Below, piece after piece: positions 33,661-43,036 of a DNA stretch of 64,000 nucleotides. This DNA is from Allofrancisella guangzhouensis (GTDB lineage Bacteria; Pseudomonadota; Gammaproteobacteria; Francisellales; Francisellaceae): assembly GCF_000815225.1 (NCBI RefSeq), contig NZ_CP010427.1, forward strand, positions 1,594,483 to 1,658,482. Reading direction: 5' to 3'. Both the position numbers and the translations under genes were made by a program. The number at the start of each line of letters is the position of its first letter. Within the stretch, counting starts at the first letter, position 1. The notes below the pieces were generated by a model, which had not been told where the DNA came from, did not search any database, and worked only from the letters and a program-made list of their open reading frames with translations.

Positions 33661-34446
33661 ATGTTTAATTATAATCTTTTTCTGAAGTTACAATCCAGTA
33701 AATCTAACTCTAAGATTCACCAAGAGTCTTTTATAAAAAATGAGATTGCTCAAAGATTATTAAACAGACTTGAGTTTATAAAGTTAGAACCTAGAGATAT
33801 TTTAGTTGATGGTTACATTGATGCGCAATATCAAAATGTTTTAAGTCAGCGTTTTAATAAAAGCAAAATACACAAGCAACCTCAACTCAACACTAGATTT
33901 GATCTTATTATCTCAAATTCTACTATCCACCTAACAGATAATGTAGCTAATAAACTAAAATGCTACTATGAGTTACTAAATAATAATGGTGTATTACTAT
34001 TTTCAACTTTTGGTGATAAATCTTTTAGTAGTTTTAATAAAGCTTTTGCTAATGTTGATAATCTAAAACATACTAACACCATGATAGACATGTTAACATG
34101 GGGAAATACTCTACTAGCTAGCAAATATAAAACACCTGCAATAGAGTCTGATCTTATAACTTTTACATATAAGTCTACACAGACTCTATTTAGTGATATA
34201 CGTTCTTTAAACGAACCTCTAGCTGATACTAAAATGCGAACAACTTTTACTGGTAAAAAACGCTGGCAAGAATTTATAGATCAGTTCAGTAAAAACTTAC
34301 AATTAGAAATAGAAGCTCTGTACGGCTATGCTATACGTAAAGCTGATAATAACAACATTACTCCCCGACCAAACCCAAATAGAATAAGCTTAGAAGACTT
34401 AAAAAAACAAATTATTGAATTTAAGAGTTTTACTAGCAATACATAA
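33661..34446 (+). CDS. BioC-like methyltransferase-fold protein with degenerate SAM motif
   Basis: A 261-residue class I methyltransferase-like protein. The central part, FDLIISNSTIHLTDN (near residue 80) followed by LNNNGVLLFSTFGDKSF, matches malonyl-ACP O-methyltransferase BioC and its relatives. Motif I, normally DLGCGTG, is instead DILVDGYIDAQYQ, lacking the glycines that hold SAM. Either it uses SAM in an altered way or it has lost catalysis. The nearby comF fits the comF-bio cluster seen elsewhere, but no other biotin gene is in the window. Its end overlaps the next gene by 14 bases. Confidence 0.7.
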   Translation: MFNYNLFLKLQSSKSNSKIHQESFIKNEIAQRLLNRLEFIKLEPRDILVDGYIDAQYQNVLSQRFNKSKIHKQPQLNTRFDLIISNSTIHLTDNVANKLKCYYELLNNNGVLLFSTFGDKSFSSFNKAFANVDNLKHTNTMIDMLTWGNTLLASKYKTPAIESDLITFTYKSTQTLFSDIRSLNEPLADTKMRTTFTGKKRWQEFIDQFSKNLQLEIEALYGYAIRKADNNNITPRPNPNRISLEDLKKQIIEFKSFTSNT

Positions 34447-35038
34447 TTGCCATAGTTGAAATGTCTCGCCAATCTTGTGCTGTGCACATACTTGGTTTCA
34501 CTAATGGTTGACAATACGTTTGCCATGCGCCACCACCATATTTTTTCATAGTTAAACAATTTTTAAAACGCATTTTTTCGTTCATAAGTAGTCCAACTGT
34601 AGTTACATCTTCTATACGATAGCCAGCTTCTGATTGGTGTTCTGATGTACTACTATTAACACCATTCTCCAAATTAGTTACTCGTGATGGTATAGTATTA
34701 GTTGATTTATCATCTTGTTCTGTTTTTTTCTCAAAGTTTTCTTTGCCTAATATTTTTTCAGCCCTAGCCATTAACTGGTCATATTCTTGGTTCATATTTT
34801 TACTAAATTGATCCCATTCTTTTTTAGTTTGTTCTGATATTTCACCTATTTTGAGCTTTTCTACACTCTCTTGAATTTGTTTAGTCTGCTCACTACCATC
34901 TAATGAGTTTCCCAAACTAGGGGTTTTAGATTCTAAATTAGAATTTTCGGATATATTTGCAAAACTAAAACTCAAAGATATAAAAAAAACTACAAAGACT
35001 AATAATTTATTAAGTTTCATATATAAAAAAAGTTTCAT
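34433..35038 (-). CDS. secreted hypothetical protein with C-terminal cysteines
   Basis: Up to 201 residues. A signal peptide is clear (KLNKLLVFVVFFISLSFSFA), ending near residue 27; a second ATG at 35020 gives a tighter start. A helical, charged middle (about 55-110) looks coiled-coil. The last 45 residues hold four cysteines (KNC, TYC, SMC, MYC at the very end), suited to two disulfides in the periplasm. I recognise no family. It ends by overlapping the BioC-like gene, convergent, and lies next to murB. Confidence 0.75.
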   Translation of the reverse strand: MKLFLYMKLNKLLVFVVFFISLSFSFANISENSNLESKTPSLGNSLDGSEQTKQIQESVEKLKIGEISEQTKKEWDQFSKNMNQEYDQLMARAEKILGKENFEKKTEQDDKSTNTIPSRVTNLENGVNSSTSEHQSEAGYRIEDVTTVGLLMNEKMRFKNCLTMKKYGGGAWQTYCQPLVKPSMCTAQDWRDISTMAIMYC

Positions 35039-35098
35039 CCAATTAGAAAAAATATATTAAATATTGTACATATAAAAATCTCTTTCGTAAATCTATCA

Positions 35099-35953
35099 TC
35101 AAATTACAATCTGTTCTTCATGTAACTCGATGTTATAATGTTTAAATATTTGATCTTTAACAAAGCTAATTAAGGCTAGAATATCTTGACCTGTTGCATT
35201 ACCATTATTAACGATAATTCCCCCATGTTTGGGAGAGATCTGGGCATCTCCTATAGACTTACCTTTAAAACCAAGCTCTTGTACCATAACACCGACTGGA
35301 ACGTTAGCCTGAGGTCTTTTAAATACACTTCCTGCCGTAGGTTTTTGAGGCAGATTTGCTAAGCGGCGAGAATAAATATCATCTAGCTTATCTTTAATCT
35401 CTTGTTTAGATTTTTTCTCAAACTCCAACTCTGCTGATAAAATACATATATTATTTTTATCTTTAAACATCGAATATCTATATCCATATTTAATATCTTT
35501 TTTTGCATAGTCGATTATTTTTTTTGTAACAAGATCTAAAATCCTTACACTTTTAACACAAGTATAAATCTCATCACCATAGGCTCCGGCATTCATAATA
35601 AGTGCCCCACCAATACTAGCTGGAACATCATAAAATGTCTCAATCCCACTTAAATTGGCTTTATAAGTAGCTATAGCAAGGTCTTGCAACAATACTCCTG
35701 ACTGTACACTGGCAATGTTATCTTGAATTATAAATGAATTAAAGTTTTTACAAAAAACTACAAAAGCAGCTTCATCACCATAATATTTTTTAGAAAAGAT
35801 AACGTTACTGCCATTTCCCAAAAAAAATATTTTCTCATGCTTATTAGCCAAGGCTAAAACATCCTTTTCACAGCTTGGAAAATAAACATTTTTAGCAAAA
35901 GATTTAACCCTATAGGTATTGTATTTTTCTAAAGATATGTAATTTTCTGACAT
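35099..35953 (-). CDS. murB: UDP-N-acetylenolpyruvoylglucosamine reductase MurB
   Basis: About 284 residues. The FAD-binding FFLGNGSNVIFS near residue 46, ETFYDVPASIGGALIMNAGAYG near 102-123 and GSVFKRP with the catalytic serine near 209 identify MurB; the short length fits a type II enzyme. It reduces the enolpyruvyl group with NADPH. A TTG three bases upstream is possible, but the ATG at 35953 with AGGAG ahead is better; it shares one base with the murA stop (TGATG). Third gene of der-murA-murB. Confidence 0.95.
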   Translation of the reverse strand: MSENYISLEKYNTYRVKSFAKNVYFPSCEKDVLALANKHEKIFFLGNGSNVIFSKKYYGDEAAFVVFCKNFNSFIIQDNIASVQSGVLLQDLAIATYKANLSGIETFYDVPASIGGALIMNAGAYGDEIYTCVKSVRILDLVTKKIIDYAKKDIKYGYRYSMFKDKNNICILSAELEFEKKSKQEIKDKLDDIYSRRLANLPQKPTAGSVFKRPQANVPVGVMVQELGFKGKSIGDAQISPKHGGIIVNNGNATGQDILALISFVKDQIFKHYNIELHEEQIVI

Positions 35954-37257
35954 CAAATCTCCTGATCTAGAAGTTCTATTTGCATAAAATGTGACATATT
36001 TTCTATGAGGTTATTATATCCTCTAAATATCTGGTGAGCATTATTGATAGTAGAAAATTCATCTAGTAAAGATCCTGCCATTAAACAAGCCATACCAGCC
36101 CGTAAATCTTTCACGCTCATAACTGCTGTTCGAAAGTTTTTATAGTCTTTAACTGGATTTATTTTTATAAGATTATTATCAATAGATAAATCAAACCCCA
36201 TCTTACGAATTTGATAAACGTAGTTAATACGCTCTGGATATACAGTATCTTGTATAGTGCTAGGACTATTTGCTACTAGCAACATGACTGCATAAATTGG
36301 TTGTAAATCGGTGGGAAAATGTGGAAATGGTGCCGCTATTATATCAACTCCGTTTAAGCTACTATTCTTACCAAAAAATTTTATACTTCTATTTTTCTGG
36401 TTGTATTCCCAATTTGCACCAGCATTAGTAAGTTTCTCTAAAGGCTTTTCTATACTATAAATATCTTGTGTATTGATATTTGTAATTATAACGTCTGTTT
36501 TATACAAATATGCCATAGCAGCATATGTCATAGCTTGAATACGGTCAAATATAATCTCAAATTCACAACCTAAAAGTCTAGTTACTCCATGTATTTTAAT
36601 TTTCCTACTTTGAACATCAAAATCAACATTTGCACCACATTTGTTTAGATATTCAATAAGAGTAACTACTTCTGGCTCTAATGCAACATTCTCTAAAACA
36701 ACTTCCGAACTACCTATCACAGCATACATTACTAGATTCATAGTGGCACCAACAGAAGGGAAAGGCATCTTAAATTCAGCGTTTTTTTCTTCTTTATATA
36801 TAACTTCAATATGCTCATCAGCTAGTTTAACTTCTGCTCCTAGTGCTTCTAAACCCCTTAAATGTATATCAAAAGGTCTTTTTTCACTAAAACTACATCC
36901 CCCTGGGAAGCCTATCTTAACCTTACCCTTTTTCTTTAGCATAGAACCTAGAAGCATCAAAGAGCAACGGGTCTTTGAAGTCATTTCACCACAAAGCTCC
37001 AATGGCTCTATAGTAATGTTTTTAGTATCTATACTTACTTCCTCTCCTTTCTCAGTAACTTTTGCACCAACACTTTCTAAAATTTCCTTTGCACCTTTAT
37101 AGTCTAGAAGAGTCGTTGGAACATTAGTAAATTTTGTCCTTGTATCTGGAATCAAACTAGCAAAGATAAGATGTAAAAGGGCATTTTTTGCCCCACTAAT
37201 ATTTATAGTTACTTCAGAAGCAATATTATTTAACTTTCTTACTCTTAAGGTTTTCAT
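35953..37257 (-). CDS. murA: UDP-N-acetylglucosamine 1-carboxyvinyltransferase MurA
   Basis: A 434-residue EPSP-synthase-fold enzyme, the first committed step of peptidoglycan. SGAKNALLHLIFASLIPD carries Lys24-Asn25; the catalytic loop is PGGCSFSEKRPFDIH with Cys121, the residue attacked by fosfomycin. FPHFPTDLQP near residue 305 and DLRAGMACLMAG near 390 close the site. The gene starts inside the last 32 bases of der, so the operon is tightly packed. Confidence 0.95.
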   Translation of the reverse strand: MKTLRVRKLNNIASEVTINISGAKNALLHLIFASLIPDTRTKFTNVPTTLLDYKGAKEILESVGAKVTEKGEEVSIDTKNITIEPLELCGEMTSKTRCSLMLLGSMLKKKGKVKIGFPGGCSFSEKRPFDIHLRGLEALGAEVKLADEHIEVIYKEEKNAEFKMPFPSVGATMNLVMYAVIGSSEVVLENVALEPEVVTLIEYLNKCGANVDFDVQSRKIKIHGVTRLLGCEFEIIFDRIQAMTYAAMAYLYKTDVIITNINTQDIYSIEKPLEKLTNAGANWEYNQKNRSIKFFGKNSSLNGVDIIAAPFPHFPTDLQPIYAVMLLVANSPSTIQDTVYPERINYVYQIRKMGFDLSIDNNLIKINPVKDYKNFRTAVMSVKDLRAGMACLMAGSLLDEFSTINNAHQIFRGYNNLIENMSHFMQIELLDQEI

Positions 37258-38623
37258 TATTTATTCTCTTATTTTTTCTATTTGCAAATGGGTTATCTGA
37301 CTGCTTAAATTCAAATAGTATTGGAGTACCGCGAAAATCTAAAGCCTCTCTGAAGAAGTTTTCTAAGTATTTCTTGTATGACTGTGGCAGCTTACTAAGC
37401 TGGTTCCCATGAATAACTATAACTGGAGGATTATGCCCTCCCACATGAGCATATTTAAGTTTTATTCTAAACTTACCAACCATTGGTGGTGAATGCGCTT
37501 CTATCGCTAGTTGTAATAATCTAGTAGTATCAGCTGTAGTTATTTTCTTATTAGCACACTCATAAGCTGTATCTATTGATTCAAATACATGACCAACATT
37601 TGTACCGTGCAGTGCTGAAATAAAATGAATATCTACATAATCTTGCAAGAAAAATAAACGTCTTTTAAGTTCTTTCTTTATATTTTCTTTAGCCTCATCT
37701 GTCATGCCATCCCACTTGTTAACTGCTATAACCAATGCTCTACCATTTTTTATAGCAAAATGGATTAAACTTAAATCTTGGTCTGAAATACCTTCTTTAG
37801 CATCAACTATAGCCACTACAACATTAGAATCCTGAATCGCTTGTAAGGTTTTAACTACTGAGAATTTTTCTAAAGTTTGCTTTATTTTACCTCTTCTACG
37901 CACCCCAGCAGTGTCAATAATAGTATATTTTTTACCATGGCGCTCAAATGGAATACTTACGCTATCAATAGTTGTACCAGGCATATCAAATACGACTACC
38001 CTCTCCTCTCCAAGCATTCTATTAGTTAAAGTTGACTTACCAACGTTTGGTCTACCGATTAATGAAAAGTGTATACCATGACGCAATTTTTCTTTATGTT
38101 CATCTGTTTGAGTATAGTCTTGGTAATACTCTACTAAAGGTTTTTTTAAATATTTATCTAAAAGTTTTTGAATATTTCGACGATGGGCTGCTGATATAGG
38201 AAATACTTTTTCAAAACCTAGTTCATAAAACTCTGCTATTGCGGAATTTTCCTCTATACCGTCTACTTTATTTACAACTACTACGACTTTTTTATTTTTT
38301 TGACGAAGTAAATTAGCAACATATTCATCACCGCTTGTTAACCCTGATCTACCATCAACTACAAAAAAGATCAAATTTGCTTCATCTATTGCTATCTCTG
38401 CTTGCTTTGCCATAAATTCATCAAATCCGATATCTTTGTCAGAAATACCTCCAGTATCTACTACTAGATAATCAAGATCATCATATTTTGATTGCCCGTA
38501 TTGACGATCACGAGTAACTCCTTCAAAATCGAAAACTAAAGCATCTCGTGAATTTGTTAATACATTAAATAGGGTAGATTTACCAACGTTTGCTCTACCC
38601 ACTATAGCCGTTAGAAAAGACAT
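37226..38623 (-). CDS. der: ribosome biogenesis GTPase Der (EngA)
   Basis: A 465-residue tandem GTPase. The two G domains open with GRANVGKST (residue 8) and GRPNVGKST (near 190), each with DTGG/DTAG and NKVD/NKWD motifs; a KH-like C-terminal domain follows and ends in a basic tail. Der matures the 50S subunit. It leads the der-murA-murB operon and its start lies just after an IS-free gap that borders the ISAs1 element. Confidence 0.97.
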   Translation of the reverse strand: MSFLTAIVGRANVGKSTLFNVLTNSRDALVFDFEGVTRDRQYGQSKYDDLDYLVVDTGGISDKDIGFDEFMAKQAEIAIDEANLIFFVVDGRSGLTSGDEYVANLLRQKNKKVVVVVNKVDGIEENSAIAEFYELGFEKVFPISAAHRRNIQKLLDKYLKKPLVEYYQDYTQTDEHKEKLRHGIHFSLIGRPNVGKSTLTNRMLGEERVVVFDMPGTTIDSVSIPFERHGKKYTIIDTAGVRRRGKIKQTLEKFSVVKTLQAIQDSNVVVAIVDAKEGISDQDLSLIHFAIKNGRALVIAVNKWDGMTDEAKENIKKELKRRLFFLQDYVDIHFISALHGTNVGHVFESIDTAYECANKKITTADTTRLLQLAIEAHSPPMVGKFRIKLKYAHVGGHNPPVIVIHGNQLSKLPQSYKKYLENFFREALDFRGTPILFEFKQSDNPFANRKNKRINNENLKSKKVK

Positions 38624-38701
38624 TAAAATATAGCCATTTAGATTATTATATTGTTATTGCTCAATATTACTCTATTTATACATATTTATAAAGAGAATAG
38701 A

Positions 38702-38711
38702 TTTAGATGGC
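38702..38711. repeat. left target duplication of the ISAs1-type element
   Basis: TTTAGATGGC immediately outside the left inverted repeat; an identical copy flanks the right end (39949-39958). A 10-bp duplication matches ISAs1-family insertion. Confidence 0.85.
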
Positions 38712-39948
38712 CAAGGTAAACGCATCTAACTTATTGAAAAAGTAGTTTGATAAATCATTTTTTAGGCTATTTTTTATTCATTGATCTAATATTACCGATA
38801 TCTATTCATGACAAATCAATTCAAAGTGATATTTTCTTCAGTTAAAGACCCTAGAGTAGACAGAACAAAGAAGCATACATTATTAGATATCATAGCTTTA
38901 AGTATATGTGGAATAATAGCTGTTTGTGAAACTTTTGAAGAGATATCTGATTTTGGTAAGGCCCATATAGTTGGTTTAATAAGTTTCTTGAACTACGACA
39001 CGATATCCTGTGACAGGATACATTTGAAAGAGTATTTTCTGCTTTGGATAATCAAGCATTTCAATATTGTTGTATAGAGTGGTTTAAACAAGTTAGTCGA
39101 CTAGTTCCAGAAACAGTGATAGCCATAGATGGCAAGACTTTACGAGAGGATCCGCGAGAAAATATAAGAGTCTTAAAGGTTTACATATAGTAAATGCTTG
39201 GTCGTGTGTAAACTCTTTTGCTATAGCTCAAGTAAAAGTTTCAGATAAGAGTAATGAAATAACAGCTATTCCAGGGATACTAGAACTATTGAGCATACAA
39301 GGTGCTATTATAACTATTGATGCTATTGAAGCTCAAAAAGATATTGTTGAACAAATAATAGCTAAAGAAGCAGACTATGTTATTTCTTTAAAAGGTAAAC
39401 AGGGTAATTTACACAATGATGTTAAAACAGCTTTTGAGCTATATGATAGTGACTCAAAAGCTTTAAATATAAACATTGCTAATGATAACATTGATGCTAA
39501 CCATGGACGCATTGATCAAAGAACTATTCAAACTATTGATGTTAGTGAGTTTGATGGATACTTTAAATAATTCTTTTAAGTCTCTCAACACTGTGGCAAG
39601 AGTAGCAAAAACAACCTACCAAAATGACAAAACTTCTATAGAAAATCGTTATTATATAAGCTCTTTACCTGCAGATAATCCTAGCAAGATACTTAATGCT
39701 ATTAGAAGCCATTGGCAAGTGGAGAATAATTTACATTGGGCTTTAGATGTATCGTTCAATGAAGATGCTTGTAGAGCCCGTAATGAGAATTCCGTTATAA
39801 ACTTTTCTTGGATGAGAAAATTTGCTTTAGGGTTACTCAAAAAAGATGTTTCTTTCAATGTCAGCATTAGAAGAAAACAACGTAAAGCAGCTATCTGTAC
39901 CGAATACTTGACCAAAATCATCAAAATAATTTAGATGCGTTTACCCTG
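38712..39948 (+). mobile_element. ISAs1-family insertion sequence with intact ends
   Basis: A 1,237-bp element bounded by 18-bp inverted repeats with one mismatch, CAAGGTAAACGCATCTAA at the left and the complement of CAGGGTAAACGCATCTAA at the right. A perfect 10-bp direct repeat (TTTAGATGGC) flanks it, so the ends and target duplication are intact and the insertion has not been rearranged. The transposase inside is frameshifted, so it could move only with help from another copy. Confidence 0.88.
38808..39934 (+). pseudogene. ISAs1-family transposase, frameshifted
   Basis: Three frames together spell one ISAs1 (H-repeat type) transposase. Part one (ATG 38808) gives VKDPRVDRTKKHTLLDIIALSICG, the N-terminal domain. 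Part two carries TFERVFSALDNQ and VIAIDGKTLR, the first catalytic Asp, in another frame. Part three (from 39289) gives ITIDAIEAQKDIVEQII, a second Asp, and part four (to 39934) the SHWQVENNLHWALDV motif with the catalytic Glu. Breaks lie near 39010-39020, near 39150-39180 and near 39560. Confidence 0.88.
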
Positions 39949-39958
39949 TTTAGATGGC
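39949..39958. repeat. right target duplication of the ISAs1-type element
   Basis: TTTAGATGGC, identical to 38702-38711, directly outside the right inverted repeat. Confidence 0.85.
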
Positions 39959-40067
39959 CCATAACTACTACTGTAAATAAAGGCTTCCGTTCTCGACATA
40001 AGTTTAACCTAAATTTATATAAAACTAGCTTTCCAAATAGTCTGGCATTAATGATTTATACGAAAAA

Positions 40068-41366
40068 CTACCACTTCTTCAGTAACGTCGGCATTGGCTT
40101 TTGGATAGAACGCTTCTTTCCTTGAAATACAGCTACCGCTCTCTTAGGTTCAATATTCAGCTGAGTTTCCCTTGGCGATATAGTAGCCTGGGTATTAAAT
40201 TGTATTGAAATTGGCTGGACTGACCTTTTCTTATTTCCAAATATACTATTAATATCTGGAGGGGTTATAATGTTCTGCTGGGCAACCACTGCCCTGGTTG
40301 GCATAAAAGTAGAAGGCCTATCAACTTCTTCCCCAAAATAAGTAAAGTTACGTGTTTTTGCTTGATTATTATTAGTAGAAAATGAGCTAATAGAACGACC
40401 CTTATTAATGGGGTTAAGATTATCTTCTTCATTTACTCCTGGTAAGAAACGTGCTAAATATGGTGGAATATTTTCTACGTATTTTCCACTTTTCAAACTT
40501 CGTATGTGTCTAGGCCCCTGGGAACAAACATAATTTAAAAAACCTGAAGTTTTTTTATTAAAGTTAAAACCTTCAACTAGATAATCATTAACTGTTAAGT
40601 GGTCTACGAGATATTTTTTATATTTTTTAGCATCAAAACTTTCTCCAAGAGCATACTTAATAACAATATAAAGAAAATAATGTTGAGCTATTTTTTCACT
40701 GTATCGACATGTATGACCTGTATCAATTGTAATTACTTGATCATAAGTAGTACATTTAGGTAATTCAAAACTTACCCTTTTGAAAAAATCTTTTAAAGCA
40801 GTACTAGGTGGTTCTTTGTTTAAAAGCGAAACAACAAAATCTATTTGTCCTGTTTTAAAAAAATTATTTGCTTTTTCCACCTCAGAAAATACATGATTCC
40901 TTGCATTTCCAGGTACAGGGTCAATCATTATACAGCTAGCTTTAACTCCTCTTTTTGAAAACATAGTGGCGCAATACAAAGCGATTATTGCTCCTCTACT
41001 AAATCCTGCCGTAATTACATAGTCATACTCACACCCTTCATAGACTATTATACCATTTTTTGCGATATAAAAGTTATTAAACACATTTCTTGCTTCCTTC
41101 TCCATATTACAAAAGATAAAATCCCATGTTTTGTCTAAAGGGTTGCCTGAAGTTCCTGGGCCAGGTATGTCTATAGATTCTATCAAAACTTTAGATTGGA
41201 GATCGATATTAAGTTTATCTGTATTACACCAACTGTCATAAATTGGTACACCGACGTCATTAGGCATTACTTTTGCCGATGGATTATTTCGGCAGAATTC
41301 TTTTCTTGCTTTTATCACAGACCTTGGGTCTCCAGTTCCTCTAAAAAACAAATACAATACTTTCAC
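40068..41366 (-). CDS. alpha/beta hydrolase with GFSRGA nucleophile elbow, effector-like
   Basis: About 430 residues. The opening KVLYLFFRGTGDPRS and the elbow VITAGFSRGAIIAL recall the DUF2235/Tle1-type phospholipase fold. Counting from the TTG at 41378, a plausible triad is Ser127 (GFSRG), Asp153 (IDPVPGN) and His222 (DTGHTCRY). There is no signal peptide. From about residue 310 the chain is low in structure, with NNN-rich, proline and KRS/KRA motifs, ending KKW. Start is unsure: TTG 41378 or GTG 41366 (given here), the latter beginning right at the first strand. It lies between the ISAs1 element and the siderophore porins. Substrate and secretion route are not shown by the sequence. Confidence 0.55.
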   Translation of the reverse strand: MKVLYLFFRGTGDPRSVIKARKEFCRNNPSAKVMPNDVGVPIYDSWCNTDKLNIDLQSKVLIESIDIPGPGTSGNPLDKTWDFIFCNMEKEARNVFNNFYIAKNGIIVYEGCEYDYVITAGFSRGAIIALYCATMFSKRGVKASCIMIDPVPGNARNHVFSEVEKANNFFKTGQIDFVVSLLNKEPPSTALKDFFKRVSFELPKCTTYDQVITIDTGHTCRYSEKIAQHYFLYIVIKYALGESFDAKKYKKYLVDHLTVNDYLVEGFNFNKKTSGFLNYVCSQGPRHIRSLKSGKYVENIPPYLARFLPGVNEEDNLNPINKGRSISSFSTNNNQAKTRNFTYFGEEVDRPSTFMPTRAVVAQQNIITPPDINSIFGNKKRSVQPISIQFNTQATISPRETQLNIEPKRAVAVFQGKKRSIQKPMPTLLKKW

Positions 41367-41538
41367 GATATAAAACAACCTAAATATTTTTTAATTATTA
41401 TTTATATTAATTATAAGTAAATAATTATATTAAATCAAGTTTCTTTATCTTTAAATATTGTTTCATGCAATGTACCTAAACATTAAATAATAATTGCAAA
41501 TTTGATGTATTCAAATACAGCTAATCTGATTCAGAGGT

Positions 41539-42971
41539 TTAGATATAAACTGAGATATCTAAAGTAACAGTATTCATATACTGACCATTATACAACTTCT
41601 GATAAGAATACTCTGGACCAAATAATACATTATCATCAAAAAAAGATCTCTGTGTAGAAATTAATATCTGATTTTTGATTCCTGAAGCAGCCATAAATCT
41701 ACTTGCAGATGAAGAAAGAGGCATAGGAATGTTATCAGCATTATATGAGTGCCCGTAGCTAAAGTTAATATTTTGACCGCTTCCAAAAATAGTAAACGTA
41801 TATGCAACCTGGGCTGTAAATGCTCCTGCATAAACGTCACTTAAACTATTAAATTGTATACTTCTATTTGTAGTAGTAGCCCAACCTGCTCCTAAGTTAA
41901 AGCTCCCTGGAAATATATTCGTAAGGTTTAAAGCAAAATCGATATTAAACTCACCAACTCGCTTATTCACAAATGAAAATCTATTATTAGCACCACGAAT
42001 ATCATGCATATACCCAGTGTTAAAACCAAGTTGAATTCTATCAAATAGTGTTACAGCATCAAAATAAGCTAAAGAAAAAGTAGGATGATCACCCGCATTT
42101 GAGACAGTGAAGTTAGCATTTGAGGTATCTCCTTTATAATTGATAGCAACATTCGCCACCCGAAGTGGACGAAACATATTTGCTGTTAAACCACTTGTCC
42201 AAGGACCTCCACCCCCAAAGCTACCTAAAGAAACTCTATATTTACCTATTGATAGGAAAAATGGTGATGTATCTAAGTTCCCTATCGTTACAAAAGCATC
42301 TTGGATATCATAATTATTGTTTTGGCTAGCTGAAAAATCTAAATTAGCTGTAACATAATGACCAATATTTGCTAAAAAATAGAGTGTTGCCGAGGTTAAA
42401 TAAAACCCTTCACCAGAGCCATTAAACACAGAATTATCACGTTGTGTGATATTTGAGCCTCGCCAACCTTGTAAATCAGTCTCTATAAATCCACCAAAGA
42501 AAATAGCATAATCATTATATAATCCTCTTTGCTTAAGTATACTAGAAGCAAATAAATTACTAGGTAGCTGACCAATTGGGATACTATTGTTACTTGAGAA
42601 AGCCCCAACGTAAGATACTTGTCCCTGTGTGGTGATCTTAACTTCACCTTCAACGTTAACGTCTGATACTTTTTGATTACTTTTATTTATACGCTCTTGC
42701 AAAACGCTTTCTTGAAACTCTTTGCTATTTTCCTCAAAAAGATCATCTCCAAATGTAGAATTTATGATCTCTCTTTGTAAATCCAAACTAGTCAGACCTT
42801 GCTGCTTAGCCTCAAAATTACCAATTTCAAGTTCTAAAAGCTGAATTTGGTGTACTAATTTACTTATTTCTTGATGTTGAGTATTTTCAGAATTAGCAAT
42901 AGTATCCTTAGAATTGGCTATGCTGGCAAAAATTGACAGCAGTGTTGAAAAAAATACTTTTTTTTTAACAT
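41539..42971 (-). pseudogene. LbtU-family siderophore porin with frameshifted signal peptide
   Basis: The main frame (residues from 42786 down) is an outer-membrane beta barrel: TTQGQVSYVGAFSSNNSIPIGQLPSNLFAS, alternating strands and a C-terminal TVTLDISVYI that suits BAM recognition. It matches the next gene throughout and the Francisella FslE/FupA family of iron and siderophore uptake. The frame continues upstream as KKKVFFSTLLSIFASIANS and a coiled-coil linker, but its ATG at 42971 is one base out of step across a run of nine A (42958-42966). Ten A would restore a normal start and signal peptide. Slippage on the run could rescue some product; otherwise the gene is silent. Confidence 0.75.
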
Positions 42972-43036
42972 CTAAATTTCAGAAATAACTATAATATGAT
43001 ATTTAGAGTCCTATTCTACACTATAAAAGATTCTTA

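Noticed and set aside
42786..42788. TTG at 42786 as the true start of the smaller porin
   Set aside because: It would give an outer membrane protein without a signal peptide, while an in-frame signal peptide is encoded further upstream behind the A-run.
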